Origin: DATKHR01 sp035510155
Lineage (GTDB): Bacteria; Acidobacteriota; Vicinamibacteria; Vicinamibacterales; CAVVIG01
Direction: 5' to 3'
Length of the DNA stretch: 25,144 nt
NCBI GenBank assembly: GCA_035510155.1
Contig: DATKHR010000206.1
Location: forward strand, 1-25,144
Each line of letters opens with the position of its first letter. The first letter of the stretch is position 1. Shown here piece after piece: positions 8,899-16,097 of this stretch. The notes under the pieces are model-generated. The model was not told the DNA's origin. It saw nothing but the letters and a program-made list of their open reading frames with translations, and did not search any database. The position numbers and the translations under genes are program-made.

Positions 8899-10530
8899 TC
8901 AGAAATTCATCTCGAGGTTGATGTGGAGGACATTGCCGTTCCCGCCGACGGGATAGGGAACCGCCGTGTACCCCACGGGACAGTGGCTCAGGTGGATCCA
9001 CTCCGCGTTCAGTCGCAGACCGCGGTCCTTGACGAGATACCAGTTCTCCCCGGCCCGCACTTCCGACCCGTTGCCGTAATGACCGAAGATCTGCGATCCG
9101 CTGAGGTAGAGCTGGAGGATCTTGGGAACGACCATGGCGGAGGACTGCAGCTGATATCCGTTGTCGGTGATGTCGGCGATGCCGCCGGTGTTGACGCCGG
9201 TGAAGTTGCTCAACCAGCGCCGGTAGTACTCCCCTTCGAGCGACATGCCCCGATACTTGACTCCGGCATCGAGACTCATCATGTCGTAGCGGACTTGCTC
9301 GACGGTGATGCCCGGGCCGAAAAGGTCAGGCGTGAAGACGACGCTGCCGTCGGTCAATCGGATCTGGCTGTTCTCGATAGAATTGGTCCCCGGCTGAGAC
9401 TGCTTGTCCTCGAGGCTGTGCGTGTAGTGCACGCCAAGCCTGGTGGCAACCTTTTCGTGATAGTCGAAGTCGCCGAAGGTGCCGTAGAGGCCGAATTCGC
9501 CGGTCGTCGGCAGCCATTGCACACTGTAGGATTGCGTGTCGAACTTGTTGTCAAGCTGTGTCGCGCTGACGCCGAGCACGCTCAAGTTGTTCGCGAACAT
9601 CACCATGTACTTGACCTTCGTCTGGATCTCGCCTTTGAGCCACACGCCGTCGGTGTAGGAGCCTCTGAAGAACTCGTCGGCGGTCAGACGGTCATCCACG
9701 CCGAGCCAGTACGGAAACTGGCCCTCCGTGCTCCGCACGGACGGCAGTGAGGTGATCCCTGCACCCACGGTCACGAACCTGTTGAAGGTGTAGCTCAGGT
9801 TCCCGGCACCGACCACTTGCGCAGGATCTCCTTGCGACGTGTTCGACGACCAGACGTAGAGGTAATAGCGGAATTTTGGCGTGAGGAACCAGCCCGCGAA
9901 CGGCGAGAAGAATTTCTGGAGCTGGACGTCCTGGCGCTGTTGCACTGTGTGGGTGTGGCCGAAGAAGTCGACGTAGCTCGCATCCAGACTCCGCTGGTTC
10001 AGATAACGCACGTAGCTGAAGAGCCGGAAGTAGATTTCGCCTTTCTCGCCCGAGTACAGCAGGAACCCGACGTTCGGAATGTGCTCGAGGGGCTTCAGCC
10101 GCGTTGGCTGTTGCGCGGCCGGACCGGCGAAAAATTCGCCGCTGCAGCCGTCCGACACCCAGATGCCGGTATCGTCGTACCCCCAGGTCTTCCCGAGGAG
10201 GCATGGCGCCTCGCCCATCGACTTCACGAGCGCGACGCCGGCCGACGTGTCCGCCGCGCAGTGTTCGCGGGTGCCGGGCGACGATGAGCAGGTCACGGTC
10301 GGCTGCGTCGCGGGGGGCGCTGCGGCAGATTGCGACCCGCTCTGCGGTTCGGTCGGCCGTGAGTCAGCGCTTGGCCGCAACGCATCGTCCGCAGGCTCGA
10401 TGGGGGCTTTCAACGGCGAAAGCGTTTGCGTTCTACCTGCGGCGGGCGCTGCGAGCGTCGCGAGCAGCGCGATCGCCGTGCCGATAGCTCGATGTGAATG
10501 ACACACGAGGTCGGTCAACGCAGACCGCAT
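8899..10530 (-). CDS. Outer-membrane beta-barrel protein with an N-terminal DUF3011-like cysteine-rich domain
   Basis: About 543 residues. A signal peptide (hydrophobic stretch IGTAIALLATLAAPAAG) is followed by a Pro/Ser/Gln-rich linker. A compact four-cysteine module lies at about residues 79-135; VTCSSSPG, DTSAGVALVKSMGEAPC, TWGYDDTGIWV and SDGCSGEFF match the DUF3011 pattern as I remember it. From about 150 to the end the sequence alternates aromatic and polar strands and finishes in Phe (NLEMNF), as porin-like barrels do. The start is uncertain: ATGs at 10530 and 10542 both precede the signal peptide and neither has a strong ribosome site. The open frame runs on to 10869, but that extension crosses the divergent promoter region and is low-quality sequence. 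It heads the minus-strand gene cluster. Confidence 0.75.
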   Translation of the reverse strand: MRSALTDLVCHSHRAIGTAIALLATLAAPAAGRTQTLSPLKAPIEPADDALRPSADSRPTEPQSGSQSAAAPPATQPTVTCSSSPGTREHCAADTSAGVALVKSMGEAPCLLGKTWGYDDTGIWVSDGCSGEFFAGPAAQQPTRLKPLEHIPNVGFLLYSGEKGEIYFRLFSYVRYLNQRSLDASYVDFFGHTHTVQQRQDVQLQKFFSPFAGWFLTPKFRYYLYVWSSNTSQGDPAQVVGAGNLSYTFNRFVTVGAGITSLPSVRSTEGQFPYWLGVDDRLTADEFFRGSYTDGVWLKGEIQTKVKYMVMFANNLSVLGVSATQLDNKFDTQSYSVQWLPTTGEFGLYGTFGDFDYHEKVATRLGVHYTHSLEDKQSQPGTNSIENSQIRLTDGSVVFTPDLFGPGITVEQVRYDMMSLDAGVKYRGMSLEGEYYRRWLSNFTGVNTGGIADITDNGYQLQSSAMVVPKILQLYLSGSQIFGHYGNGSEVRAGENWYLVKDRGLRLNAEWIHLSHCPVGYTAVPYPVGGNGNVLHINLEMNF

Positions 10531-10658
10531 GCCAGGCCACATCAAACGGGCATGTGGAATGCGCCGACGAACCTTACGGCGCGGATGGGGTGGATGCCTC
10601 GCGCATTGGCAGCCCGGATGTCCCGTTGGGAAGGATCGAGCGCCGCCCCCGGTCGACC

Positions 10659-10681
10659 GGAGACGCTCCGAAATGTCGGAC
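10659..10681 (+). promoter_or_regulatory. Copy 1 of a duplicated 23-base element with two alternative stems
   Basis: The element can form CGGAG/CTCCG with a 3-base loop (using C10658), or a second inverted repeat TCCGA/TCGGA (10667-10680); both use the central TCCGA. It matches 24174-24196 at 20 of 23 positions in the same orientation. A further imperfect palindrome, TGTTGGCG-GA-CGCCGACA, follows at 10685-10702. The two palindrome centres (10673.5 and 10693.5) are 20 bases apart, about two helical turns. They lie about 106 and 86 bases upstream of the start predicted from the sigma-54 promoter, a usual place for enhancer-binding activator sites. Function is inferred. Confidence 0.55.
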
Positions 10682-10684
10682 AGC

Positions 10685-10702
10685 TGTTGGCGGACGCCGA
10701 CA
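10685..10702. promoter_or_regulatory. 18-base imperfect palindrome, possible second activator site
   Basis: The arms TGTTGGCG and CGCCGACA are separated by GA and pair at seven of eight positions, with a G-T at the eighth. The half-site resembles the TGTCGG half-sites of the adjacent 10666-10681 palindrome, giving four related half-sites in 37 bases. The corresponding bases near 24197-24213 are only partly conserved. Confidence 0.45.
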
Positions 10703-10739
10703 GCGGCGCGCCAGCATCGCGAGGCGAGAAAGTGAACAG

Positions 10740-10755
10740 CTGAGCGCTCGCTCAG
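10740..10755. repeat. 16-base inverted repeat next to the -24 promoter element
   Basis: CTGAGCG and CGCTCAG are perfect 7-base arms around a CT spacer. The repeat ends on the first G of the -24 GG of the candidate sigma-54 promoter, so a protein bound here would compete with or contact the polymerase. It could equally be a small hairpin of no importance. Confidence 0.45.
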
Positions 10756-10769
10756 GCGTGCCGTTTGCA
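10754..10769 (+). promoter_or_regulatory. Candidate sigma-54 (-24/-12) promoter for the glycogen-phosphoketolase operon
   Basis: AGGCGTGCCGTTTGCA matches the sigma-54 consensus TGGCACG-N4-TTGCA at the invariant GG and GC with exactly ten bases between them, and it keeps the whole TTGCA. Mismatches are A for T at the first base and GT for AC in the -24 box. The predicted start is near 10780, giving a leader of about 37 bases to the DUF4136 ATG with its AGAAAGGA site. No convincing sigma-70 promoter was seen in the same place. Confidence 0.55.
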
Positions 10770-10816
10770 CGTGTCGTCGTGCGGATCTCGACAGCTTGAA
10801 AGAAAGGAATGACACG

Positions 10817-11377
10817 ATGAGGACGCTATTCGTCTTTCCGCTGGTGTTGCTCCTGGCCGGCGCCGGCACCGCGCTCGCGCAGGACGTCCGTTACAACTTC
10901 GACAAAGACGCGAACTTTGCAGGGTTCAAGACCTACAGGTGGGTCACCATCAAAGGCGCCCAGCAGCTCAACGATCTCGTCGACCGCCAGATTAAGTCGA
11001 CGGTCGACGCGGAGCTCGCCAAGAAGGGGCTTACAAAAACCGAGTCGGACCCTGCCGACCTCTACATCGGTTACCAGGCGGCTGTCGGTCAGGAAAAGCA
11101 GTACACCTCGTTCGACACAGGGTGGGGCTACGGCCCGGGCTGGGGCGGCGGCTGGTACGGCGGCGGCGGCGGCGGCATGTCGACCGGGACGACCTCAACG
11201 ATCTACATCGGCCAACTGGCGCTCGACATGTACGAGACGACAAATCACAAGATTGTGTGGCGGGGCGCCGCGAGCAAGACGATCGATACCGACGCGAAAC
11301 CGGACAAACAGCAGAAGAACCTGACCAAGGCCGTTGAGAAGATGCTCAAAAAATACCCGCCGGAGCAGAAGAAGTAG
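10817..11377 (+). CDS. DUF4136-domain exported protein
   Basis: A 186-residue protein with a clear signal peptide (MRTLFVFPLVLLLAGAGTALA, cut before QDV). The body has the DUF4136 pattern: VRYNFDKDANFAGFKTYRW at the N terminus, VDAELAKKGL in the middle, DPADLYIGYQ, a glycine/tryptophan-rich stretch (about residues 105-127), and a C-terminal part with a conserved Trp-Arg-Gly (IVWRGAASKTI). There is no cysteine after the signal, so it is not an obvious lipoprotein. Its function is unknown, as for the family. The start at 10817 has AGAAAGGA 8 bases upstream; the earlier in-frame codon is TTG. It is the first gene after the candidate sigma-54 promoter and 40 bases before glgP. Whether it belongs to the same transcript is inferred from spacing and strand. 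Confidence 0.85.
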   Translation: MRTLFVFPLVLLLAGAGTALAQDVRYNFDKDANFAGFKTYRWVTIKGAQQLNDLVDRQIKSTVDAELAKKGLTKTESDPADLYIGYQAAVGQEKQYTSFDTGWGYGPGWGGGWYGGGGGGMSTGTTSTIYIGQLALDMYETTNHKIVWRGAASKTIDTDAKPDKQQKNLTKAVEKMLKKYPPEQKK

Positions 11378-11417
11378 CGCGCCATCGTCGCGCACGCAGA
11401 TTTGACGTGAGAGAAGT

Positions 11418-13958
11418 ATGACGGACGGAGAACGTATGAAACGCCGTGTGGCGACCGATCCGCAAAAGTCGAGAGATCGACTTCATGATGAGAGCATTCG
11501 CACAGGGCGCGGGGCGGACGCCATTGCCCAGGCGCTCATCGACAACCTCCGTTTTCTCCAGGCCAAGCTGCCCCAACACGCGACGCGGAGAGACTGGTAC
11601 ATGGCGTTGGCGTACACCGTCCGCGATCGCATGCTCGATCAATACATGGCGACCGTGAACGCGATCACGAGCCGGGACACCGGGACCAAGGTCGTCGCGT
11701 ATCTGTCAGCCGAATTCCTGGTCGGACCGCATCTGGGGAACGGTCTCATCAACCTTGGCATGTGGGAGGCCGCTGCGGAGGCGGTGTCGCGAGTCGGTCA
11801 GGACCTCTCCGCGCTGCTCGAGGAGGAGGAAGAGCCCGGCCTCGGCAACGGCGGCCTCGGCCGCTTGGCCGCCTGTTACATGGACTCGCTGGCGACGCTC
11901 AATATTCCGGCGATCGGCTACGGCATCCGGTACGAGTTCGGGATCTTCGATCAGGCGATTCGCGACGGCTGGCAGGTCGAGCTCACAGACAAGTGGCTTC
12001 GGTTCGGCAACCCCTGGGAGATTGTGCGCGCCGAGATCGCGTTCGAGGTGAAGCTAGGTGGTCGAACCGAGCACGGGCGCGATGAACACGGTCAGTACCA
12101 CGTGCGGTGGATTCCCGACCATGTCGTCAGGGGTGTCGCGTATGACACGCCGGTGCCTGGGTACCAGGCGCCGATCGCTAACCTGCTCCGCCTGTGGAAA
12201 GCGGAGGCAACCGAATCCTTCGATTTCGACGCGTTCAACGTCGGTGACTACTACCGTGCGGTGAACGAGAAGGTCGCCTCTGAAACCATCTCCAAGGTCC
12301 TGTACCCGAACGACGAGCCGGAAATTGGAAAGAGGCTGAGGCTCGGGCAACAGTATTTCTTCGTCTCCTGCTCGCTGCAGGACATGATTCGGCTGCACCT
12401 CGCGACGGGCAAGCGGCTCGACGAGTTCGATGCGTGGTGGGCGGCGCAGTTGAACGACACGCATCCGTCCATCGCCGTGGCGGAGCTGATGCGGCTCCTT
12501 GTCGACGAGCACGCGATGGATTGGGATCAGGCCTGGGAGATCACGCAGCGGACCTGCGGCTACACGAATCACACGCTGCTCGCCGAGGCGCTCGAAACGT
12601 GGCCGCTGCCGCTCTTCGGCCGGCTTCTGCCCCGCCATCTCGAGATCATTTACGAGATCAACCGCCGCTTTCTCGACGACGTGCGACGGCGCCACCCGGG
12701 CGACGAGAACCTTGTTCGACGTGTCTCCCTCATCGACGAAGCGGGGGAGAAGTATGTGCGCATGGCGCACCTCGCAACGGTCGGGAGTCATACCATCAAC
12801 GGCGTCGCCGCTCTGCATACCGACCTCCTCAAACGGACGGTCCTCAAGGATTTCTACGCGTGGGCGCCGGACAGGTTTCTGAACGTCACGAACGGCGTGA
12901 CGCCGCGGCGCTGGATCGTTCTAAGCAATCCGAAACTGACCGAGCTGATTACCCAGCACATCGGCCACCGCTGGATTTCCGCCCTCGAAGAAGAGCTCGT
13001 GCGCATCGAGCCGCTAGCCGATGATGCGGATTTCCAGCAGAAGTGGCGGGCGGTGAAGGCCGACAACAAACAGGTCCTCGCCCGCTTCATCAAGGACCGA
13101 ACAGGTATCTCAGTCAATCCTGAGTCGCTCTTCGATATCCAGGTGAAGCGGCTGCACGAGTACAAGCGCCAGCTTCTCAACGTGCTGCACCTGGTCACGC
13201 TTTACCACCGGCACAAGCGCGTGCCCGGCGCGACGATCGCGCCTCGCACCGTCCTGTTCGGCGGCAAGGCGGCACCGGGCTACCGGATGGCCAAACTCAT
13301 CATCCGGCTGATCAACGGCGTCGCCGGCGTCATCAACACGGATCCCGCGGTCTCCGAATCTCTGAGAGTCGTGTTTCTGCCCGACTTCAACGTCAAGAAC
13401 GGCCAGCGCGTCTATCCAGCCGCGGATCTCTCAGAGCAGATCTCCACGGCGGGGAAGGAGGCGTCGGGAACGGGCAACATGAAGTTCGCGCTGAACGGTG
13501 CGCTGACGATCGGCACGCTGGACGGCGCCAACGTCGAGATTCGCGACGCCGTCGGCCACGAGAACTTCTTCCTGTTCGGCCTCACGGCCACCGAAGTCGA
13601 GCAGGTGAAAGCCGGCGGCTACAACCCGCGCGGCATTTATGAATCAAACGCGGAGCTGCGCGAGGCCATCGACCTCATCGCGGCCGGCGTCTTCTCGAAC
13701 GGGGATCGCGAATTGTTCCGCCCGCTTGTGGATTCGTTGCTGACTCGCGACGACTACCTGGTCCTCGCCGATTATCAGGCCTACATCGACGCGCAACAGC
13801 GCGCGGGCGAGGCGTACGGCGACCAGGGTACGTGGGCCCGCATGTCGATCCTCAACAGCGCCCGCGTCGGTCGCTTCTCGTCGGATCGGTCAATCCGCGA
13901 GTACTGCCGCGACATCTGGAACGTTCGGACGCTTGTCACGGCCGAGAAACCGGTGTGA
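11418..13958 (+). CDS. glgP: Glycogen/alpha-glucan phosphorylase
   Basis: An 846-residue GT35 phosphorylase that removes glucose units from glycogen with phosphate to give glucose-1-phosphate. The length matches the classical family. Seen are LSAEFLVGPHLGNGLINL, PGLGNGGLGRLAACYMDSLATL, IGYGIRYEFGIFDQ, the QLNDTHPSIAVAEL block, and the pyridoxal-phosphate region EASGTGNMKFALNGA, whose Lys (about residue 689) should carry the cofactor. Two in-frame ATGs are possible: 11418, used here, and 11436 (MKRRV), which has GGAG 5 bases upstream and may be the true start. The stop overlaps the glgX start by 4 bases (GTGA). The next genes handle debranching and isomerisation of its product. Confidence 0.97.
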   Translation: MTDGERMKRRVATDPQKSRDRLHDESIRTGRGADAIAQALIDNLRFLQAKLPQHATRRDWYMALAYTVRDRMLDQYMATVNAITSRDTGTKVVAYLSAEFLVGPHLGNGLINLGMWEAAAEAVSRVGQDLSALLEEEEEPGLGNGGLGRLAACYMDSLATLNIPAIGYGIRYEFGIFDQAIRDGWQVELTDKWLRFGNPWEIVRAEIAFEVKLGGRTEHGRDEHGQYHVRWIPDHVVRGVAYDTPVPGYQAPIANLLRLWKAEATESFDFDAFNVGDYYRAVNEKVASETISKVLYPNDEPEIGKRLRLGQQYFFVSCSLQDMIRLHLATGKRLDEFDAWWAAQLNDTHPSIAVAELMRLLVDEHAMDWDQAWEITQRTCGYTNHTLLAEALETWPLPLFGRLLPRHLEIIYEINRRFLDDVRRRHPGDENLVRRVSLIDEAGEKYVRMAHLATVGSHTINGVAALHTDLLKRTVLKDFYAWAPDRFLNVTNGVTPRRWIVLSNPKLTELITQHIGHRWISALEEELVRIEPLADDADFQQKWRAVKADNKQVLARFIKDRTGISVNPESLFDIQVKRLHEYKRQLLNVLHLVTLYHRHKRVPGATIAPRTVLFGGKAAPGYRMAKLIIRLINGVAGVINTDPAVSESLRVVFLPDFNVKNGQRVYPAADLSEQISTAGKEASGTGNMKFALNGALTIGTLDGANVEIRDAVGHENFFLFGLTATEVEQVKAGGYNPRGIYESNAELREAIDLIAAGVFSNGDRELFRPLVDSLLTRDDYLVLADYQAYIDAQQRAGEAYGDQGTWARMSILNSARVGRFSSDRSIREYCRDIWNVRTLVTAEKPV

Positions 13959-16093
13959 ACGCCAGCGTCGTCTCTGCATCCCGAGGCGCGACCATCGCCT
14001 CGGTTGCCGACATCAGCGGACGGAGCGCACCGCTCGGCGCGACGCCCGTGCCGGGCGGCGTCAACTTCAGCGTGTTCTCCAAGGATGCCGCGCTCGTCGA
14101 GCTGTTGTTGTTCGACGATGCCAACGCGAAGCAGCCGTCGCGCGTCATCCCCCTCGAGGCGCGGAGAAATCGCACCTATCACTACTGGCACGTCCTCGTT
14201 CCCGGACTCGAGCCCGGCCAGGTGTATGCGTATCGCGCCCACGGACCCTTCGAGCCCGCACGCGGCCTGCGATTCGATGGCGAGAAGGTGCTCGTCGACC
14301 CGTACGGCCTCGCCGTCGCGGTTCCCGAGGCGTACGATCGCGGCGCGGCCAGCCGCGCGGGGAGCAACGTCACGACCGCGATGAAGAGCGTCGTGGTCGA
14401 TCCCGGTCGTTACGAGTGGGAAGCAGACCTGCCGCTCCGTCGCCGGTTCGCAGAGACCGTCATCTACGAAATGCACGTACGCGGCTTCACGCAGCATGAG
14501 AGCTCGGGCGTGGCTTCCGCCAAGCGGGGGACGTTCGCCGGATTGATCGAAAAGATTCCCTACCTTCAAGACCTGGGCATCACCGCCGTGGAACTGTTGC
14601 CGGTGTTCCAGTTCGATCCCCAGGATGCGCCGGGCGGCCGCGTCAACTACTGGGGGTACCAGCCGGTCTCGTTCTTCGCGCCGCATCATGCCTACAGCTC
14701 GCGCAAGGACCCGCTCGGCGTCCTCGACGAATTCCGCGACATGGTCAAGGCGTTCCACCGCGCAGGCATCGAAGTCATCCTCGACGTCGTCTTCAATCAC
14801 ACGACCGAGGGAGGCGCCGGCGGGCCGACGTTGTGCTATCGGGGCCTTGCCAACGACTTCTACTACATCCTCGAGGGCGACCGGTCGCGCTACGCCGACT
14901 ACACCGGCTGCGGCAACACGCTGAACGCCAACCAGCCGATTGTGCGACGGCTGATCCAGGACAGCCTCCGTTACTGGGTGACCTGCATGCACGTCGATGG
15001 CTTCCGCTTCGATCTCGCGTCGATCCTGTCGCGCGACGAGCGCGGCTGGCCGTCGGCGAATCCGCCCGTCCTCTGGGACATCGAATCGGATCCGCTGCTG
15101 GCCGGGACCAAGCTGATTGCGGAGGCCTGGGATGCCGCAGGGTTGTACCAGGTGGGAAGCTTCGTCGGTGACGCCTGGCAGGAGTGGAACGGGCGGTTCC
15201 GGGACGATGCGCGCCGCTTTGTGAAGGGTGATGACCACTCGGTGTCGCAGATTGCGGCCCGCGTGCTCGGCAGCCCTGACATCTACGCTCACAAGCAACG
15301 CGAAGCGGAGCAAAGCATCAACTTTGTCACCTGTCATGACGGCTTTACGCTCAACGACCTCGTCTCTTACAACGGGAAGCACAACGAGGCGAACGGCGAG
15401 AGCAATCGCGACGGCGCGGACGACAACGCGAGCTGGAACTGCGGTCGAGAGGGGCCGACCGACGACTCCGCCATCGAGGCGTTGCGCAATCGTCAGGTGA
15501 AGAACTTTCTCACTCTCGAGATGCTCGCGGCCGGCACCCCGATGCTCGGCATGGGGGACGAGGTCCGGCGCACGCAGCGGGGCAACAACAACGGCTATTG
15601 TCAGGACAGCGACATCAGCTGGTTCGATTGGAGCCTCCTCGAACGACACGCGGACATCCATCGGTTCGTCAAAGAGCTCACGGCCTTCCGCCAGCAACGC
15701 GACATCCTGGCCACCGAGTCCGCCCTGAGCCTCAACCAGCTGTTGGAGCGTGCGCGCGTCGAATGGCACGGCGTGCAACTCGGTCGTCCGGACTGGAGCC
15801 CGCAGTCGCACTCGCTGGCTTTCACGCTGCGCACGCTGCGCGATCGCTTCGTGCTCCACGTCATGTTCAACGCCTATTGGGAGCCGCTCACGTTCGAGCT
15901 TCCGCCCGTGCCGGCCGACGGCAGCGAACGCTGGCGTCGGCGTCTCGATACCGCGCGGGCGTCACCCGACGACATCTCCCGTGGCGCGACCGCACCTGTG
16001 GTGGCCGAGGACCGTTGCGTCGTGCAGCCGCGCTCGATCGTTGTCCTCGCGACGGCGCTCAAAGGCGCGGCCGCGCCTCACGCGAAGGGGTGA
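13955..16093 (+). CDS. glgX: Glycogen debranching enzyme / isoamylase type (GH13)
   Basis: A 712-residue enzyme that cuts alpha-1,6 branches left by phosphorylase. After an N-terminal CBM48-like domain (GATPVPGGVNFSVFSKDA, YRAHGPF) come the four GH13 motifs: DVVFNHT, GFRFDLA with the nucleophile Asp at about residue 353, EAWD with the acid Glu at about 390, and TCHDGFTLND with Asp at about 462. WGYQPVSFFAPHHAYS and YTGCGNTLN are typical of GlgX/TreX. The open frame extends upstream to an ATG at 13832, but that part lies inside glgP. The GTG at 13955, overlapping the glgP stop by 4 bases, gives the expected length and start of homology. The ribosome site is weak, consistent with translational coupling. 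Confidence 0.95.
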   Translation: MNASVVSASRGATIASVADISGRSAPLGATPVPGGVNFSVFSKDAALVELLLFDDANAKQPSRVIPLEARRNRTYHYWHVLVPGLEPGQVYAYRAHGPFEPARGLRFDGEKVLVDPYGLAVAVPEAYDRGAASRAGSNVTTAMKSVVVDPGRYEWEADLPLRRRFAETVIYEMHVRGFTQHESSGVASAKRGTFAGLIEKIPYLQDLGITAVELLPVFQFDPQDAPGGRVNYWGYQPVSFFAPHHAYSSRKDPLGVLDEFRDMVKAFHRAGIEVILDVVFNHTTEGGAGGPTLCYRGLANDFYYILEGDRSRYADYTGCGNTLNANQPIVRRLIQDSLRYWVTCMHVDGFRFDLASILSRDERGWPSANPPVLWDIESDPLLAGTKLIAEAWDAAGLYQVGSFVGDAWQEWNGRFRDDARRFVKGDDHSVSQIAARVLGSPDIYAHKQREAEQSINFVTCHDGFTLNDLVSYNGKHNEANGESNRDGADDNASWNCGREGPTDDSAIEALRNRQVKNFLTLEMLAAGTPMLGMGDEVRRTQRGNNNGYCQDSDISWFDWSLLERHADIHRFVKELTAFRQQRDILATESALSLNQLLERARVEWHGVQLGRPDWSPQSHSLAFTLRTLRDRFVLHVMFNAYWEPLTFELPPVPADGSERWRRRLDTARASPDDISRGATAPVVAEDRCVVQPRSIVVLATALKGAAAPHAKG

Positions 16094-16097
16094 TCTC

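Larger units (their letters stand above)
10531..10816. other. Divergent intergenic region between the outer-membrane gene and the carbon operon
   Basis: This is 286 bases with no convincing gene. It holds, left to right, an inverted repeat (GCGCCG...CGGCGC, 10561-10582), the duplicated 23-base element (10659-10681), an 18-base imperfect palindrome (10685-10702), a 16-base inverted repeat (10740-10755) and a sigma-54 type promoter (10754-10769), then the ribosome site of the DUF4136 gene. I see no good minus-strand promoter for the outer-membrane gene, although one must exist here or inside the element. Confidence 0.7.

Noticed and set aside
10561..10582. GCGCCG...CGGCGC inverted repeat as an operator for the minus-strand outer-membrane gene
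   Set aside because: Six-base GC-only arms with a 10-base loop are expected by chance in DNA this GC-rich, and no promoter boxes could be placed next to it.
10531..10869. The 113-codon upstream extension of the DUF3011/barrel gene
   Set aside because: It would place an Arg/Ser-rich leader before a clear signal peptide and would run through the divergent promoter region and into the DUF4136 gene.
11377..11393. GCGCG-CCATCGT-CGCGC hairpin after the DUF4136 gene as a terminator
   Set aside because: The stem is only five bases and no T run follows. Transcription into glgP is more likely.
13781..15859. A 692-codon open frame on the minus strand opposite glgX
   Set aside because: It lies wholly opposite glgP/glgX, which have clear family motifs. 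Its sequence is rich in Arg, Val, Ala and Glu in the way GC-rich shadow frames are, and it has no recognisable domain.
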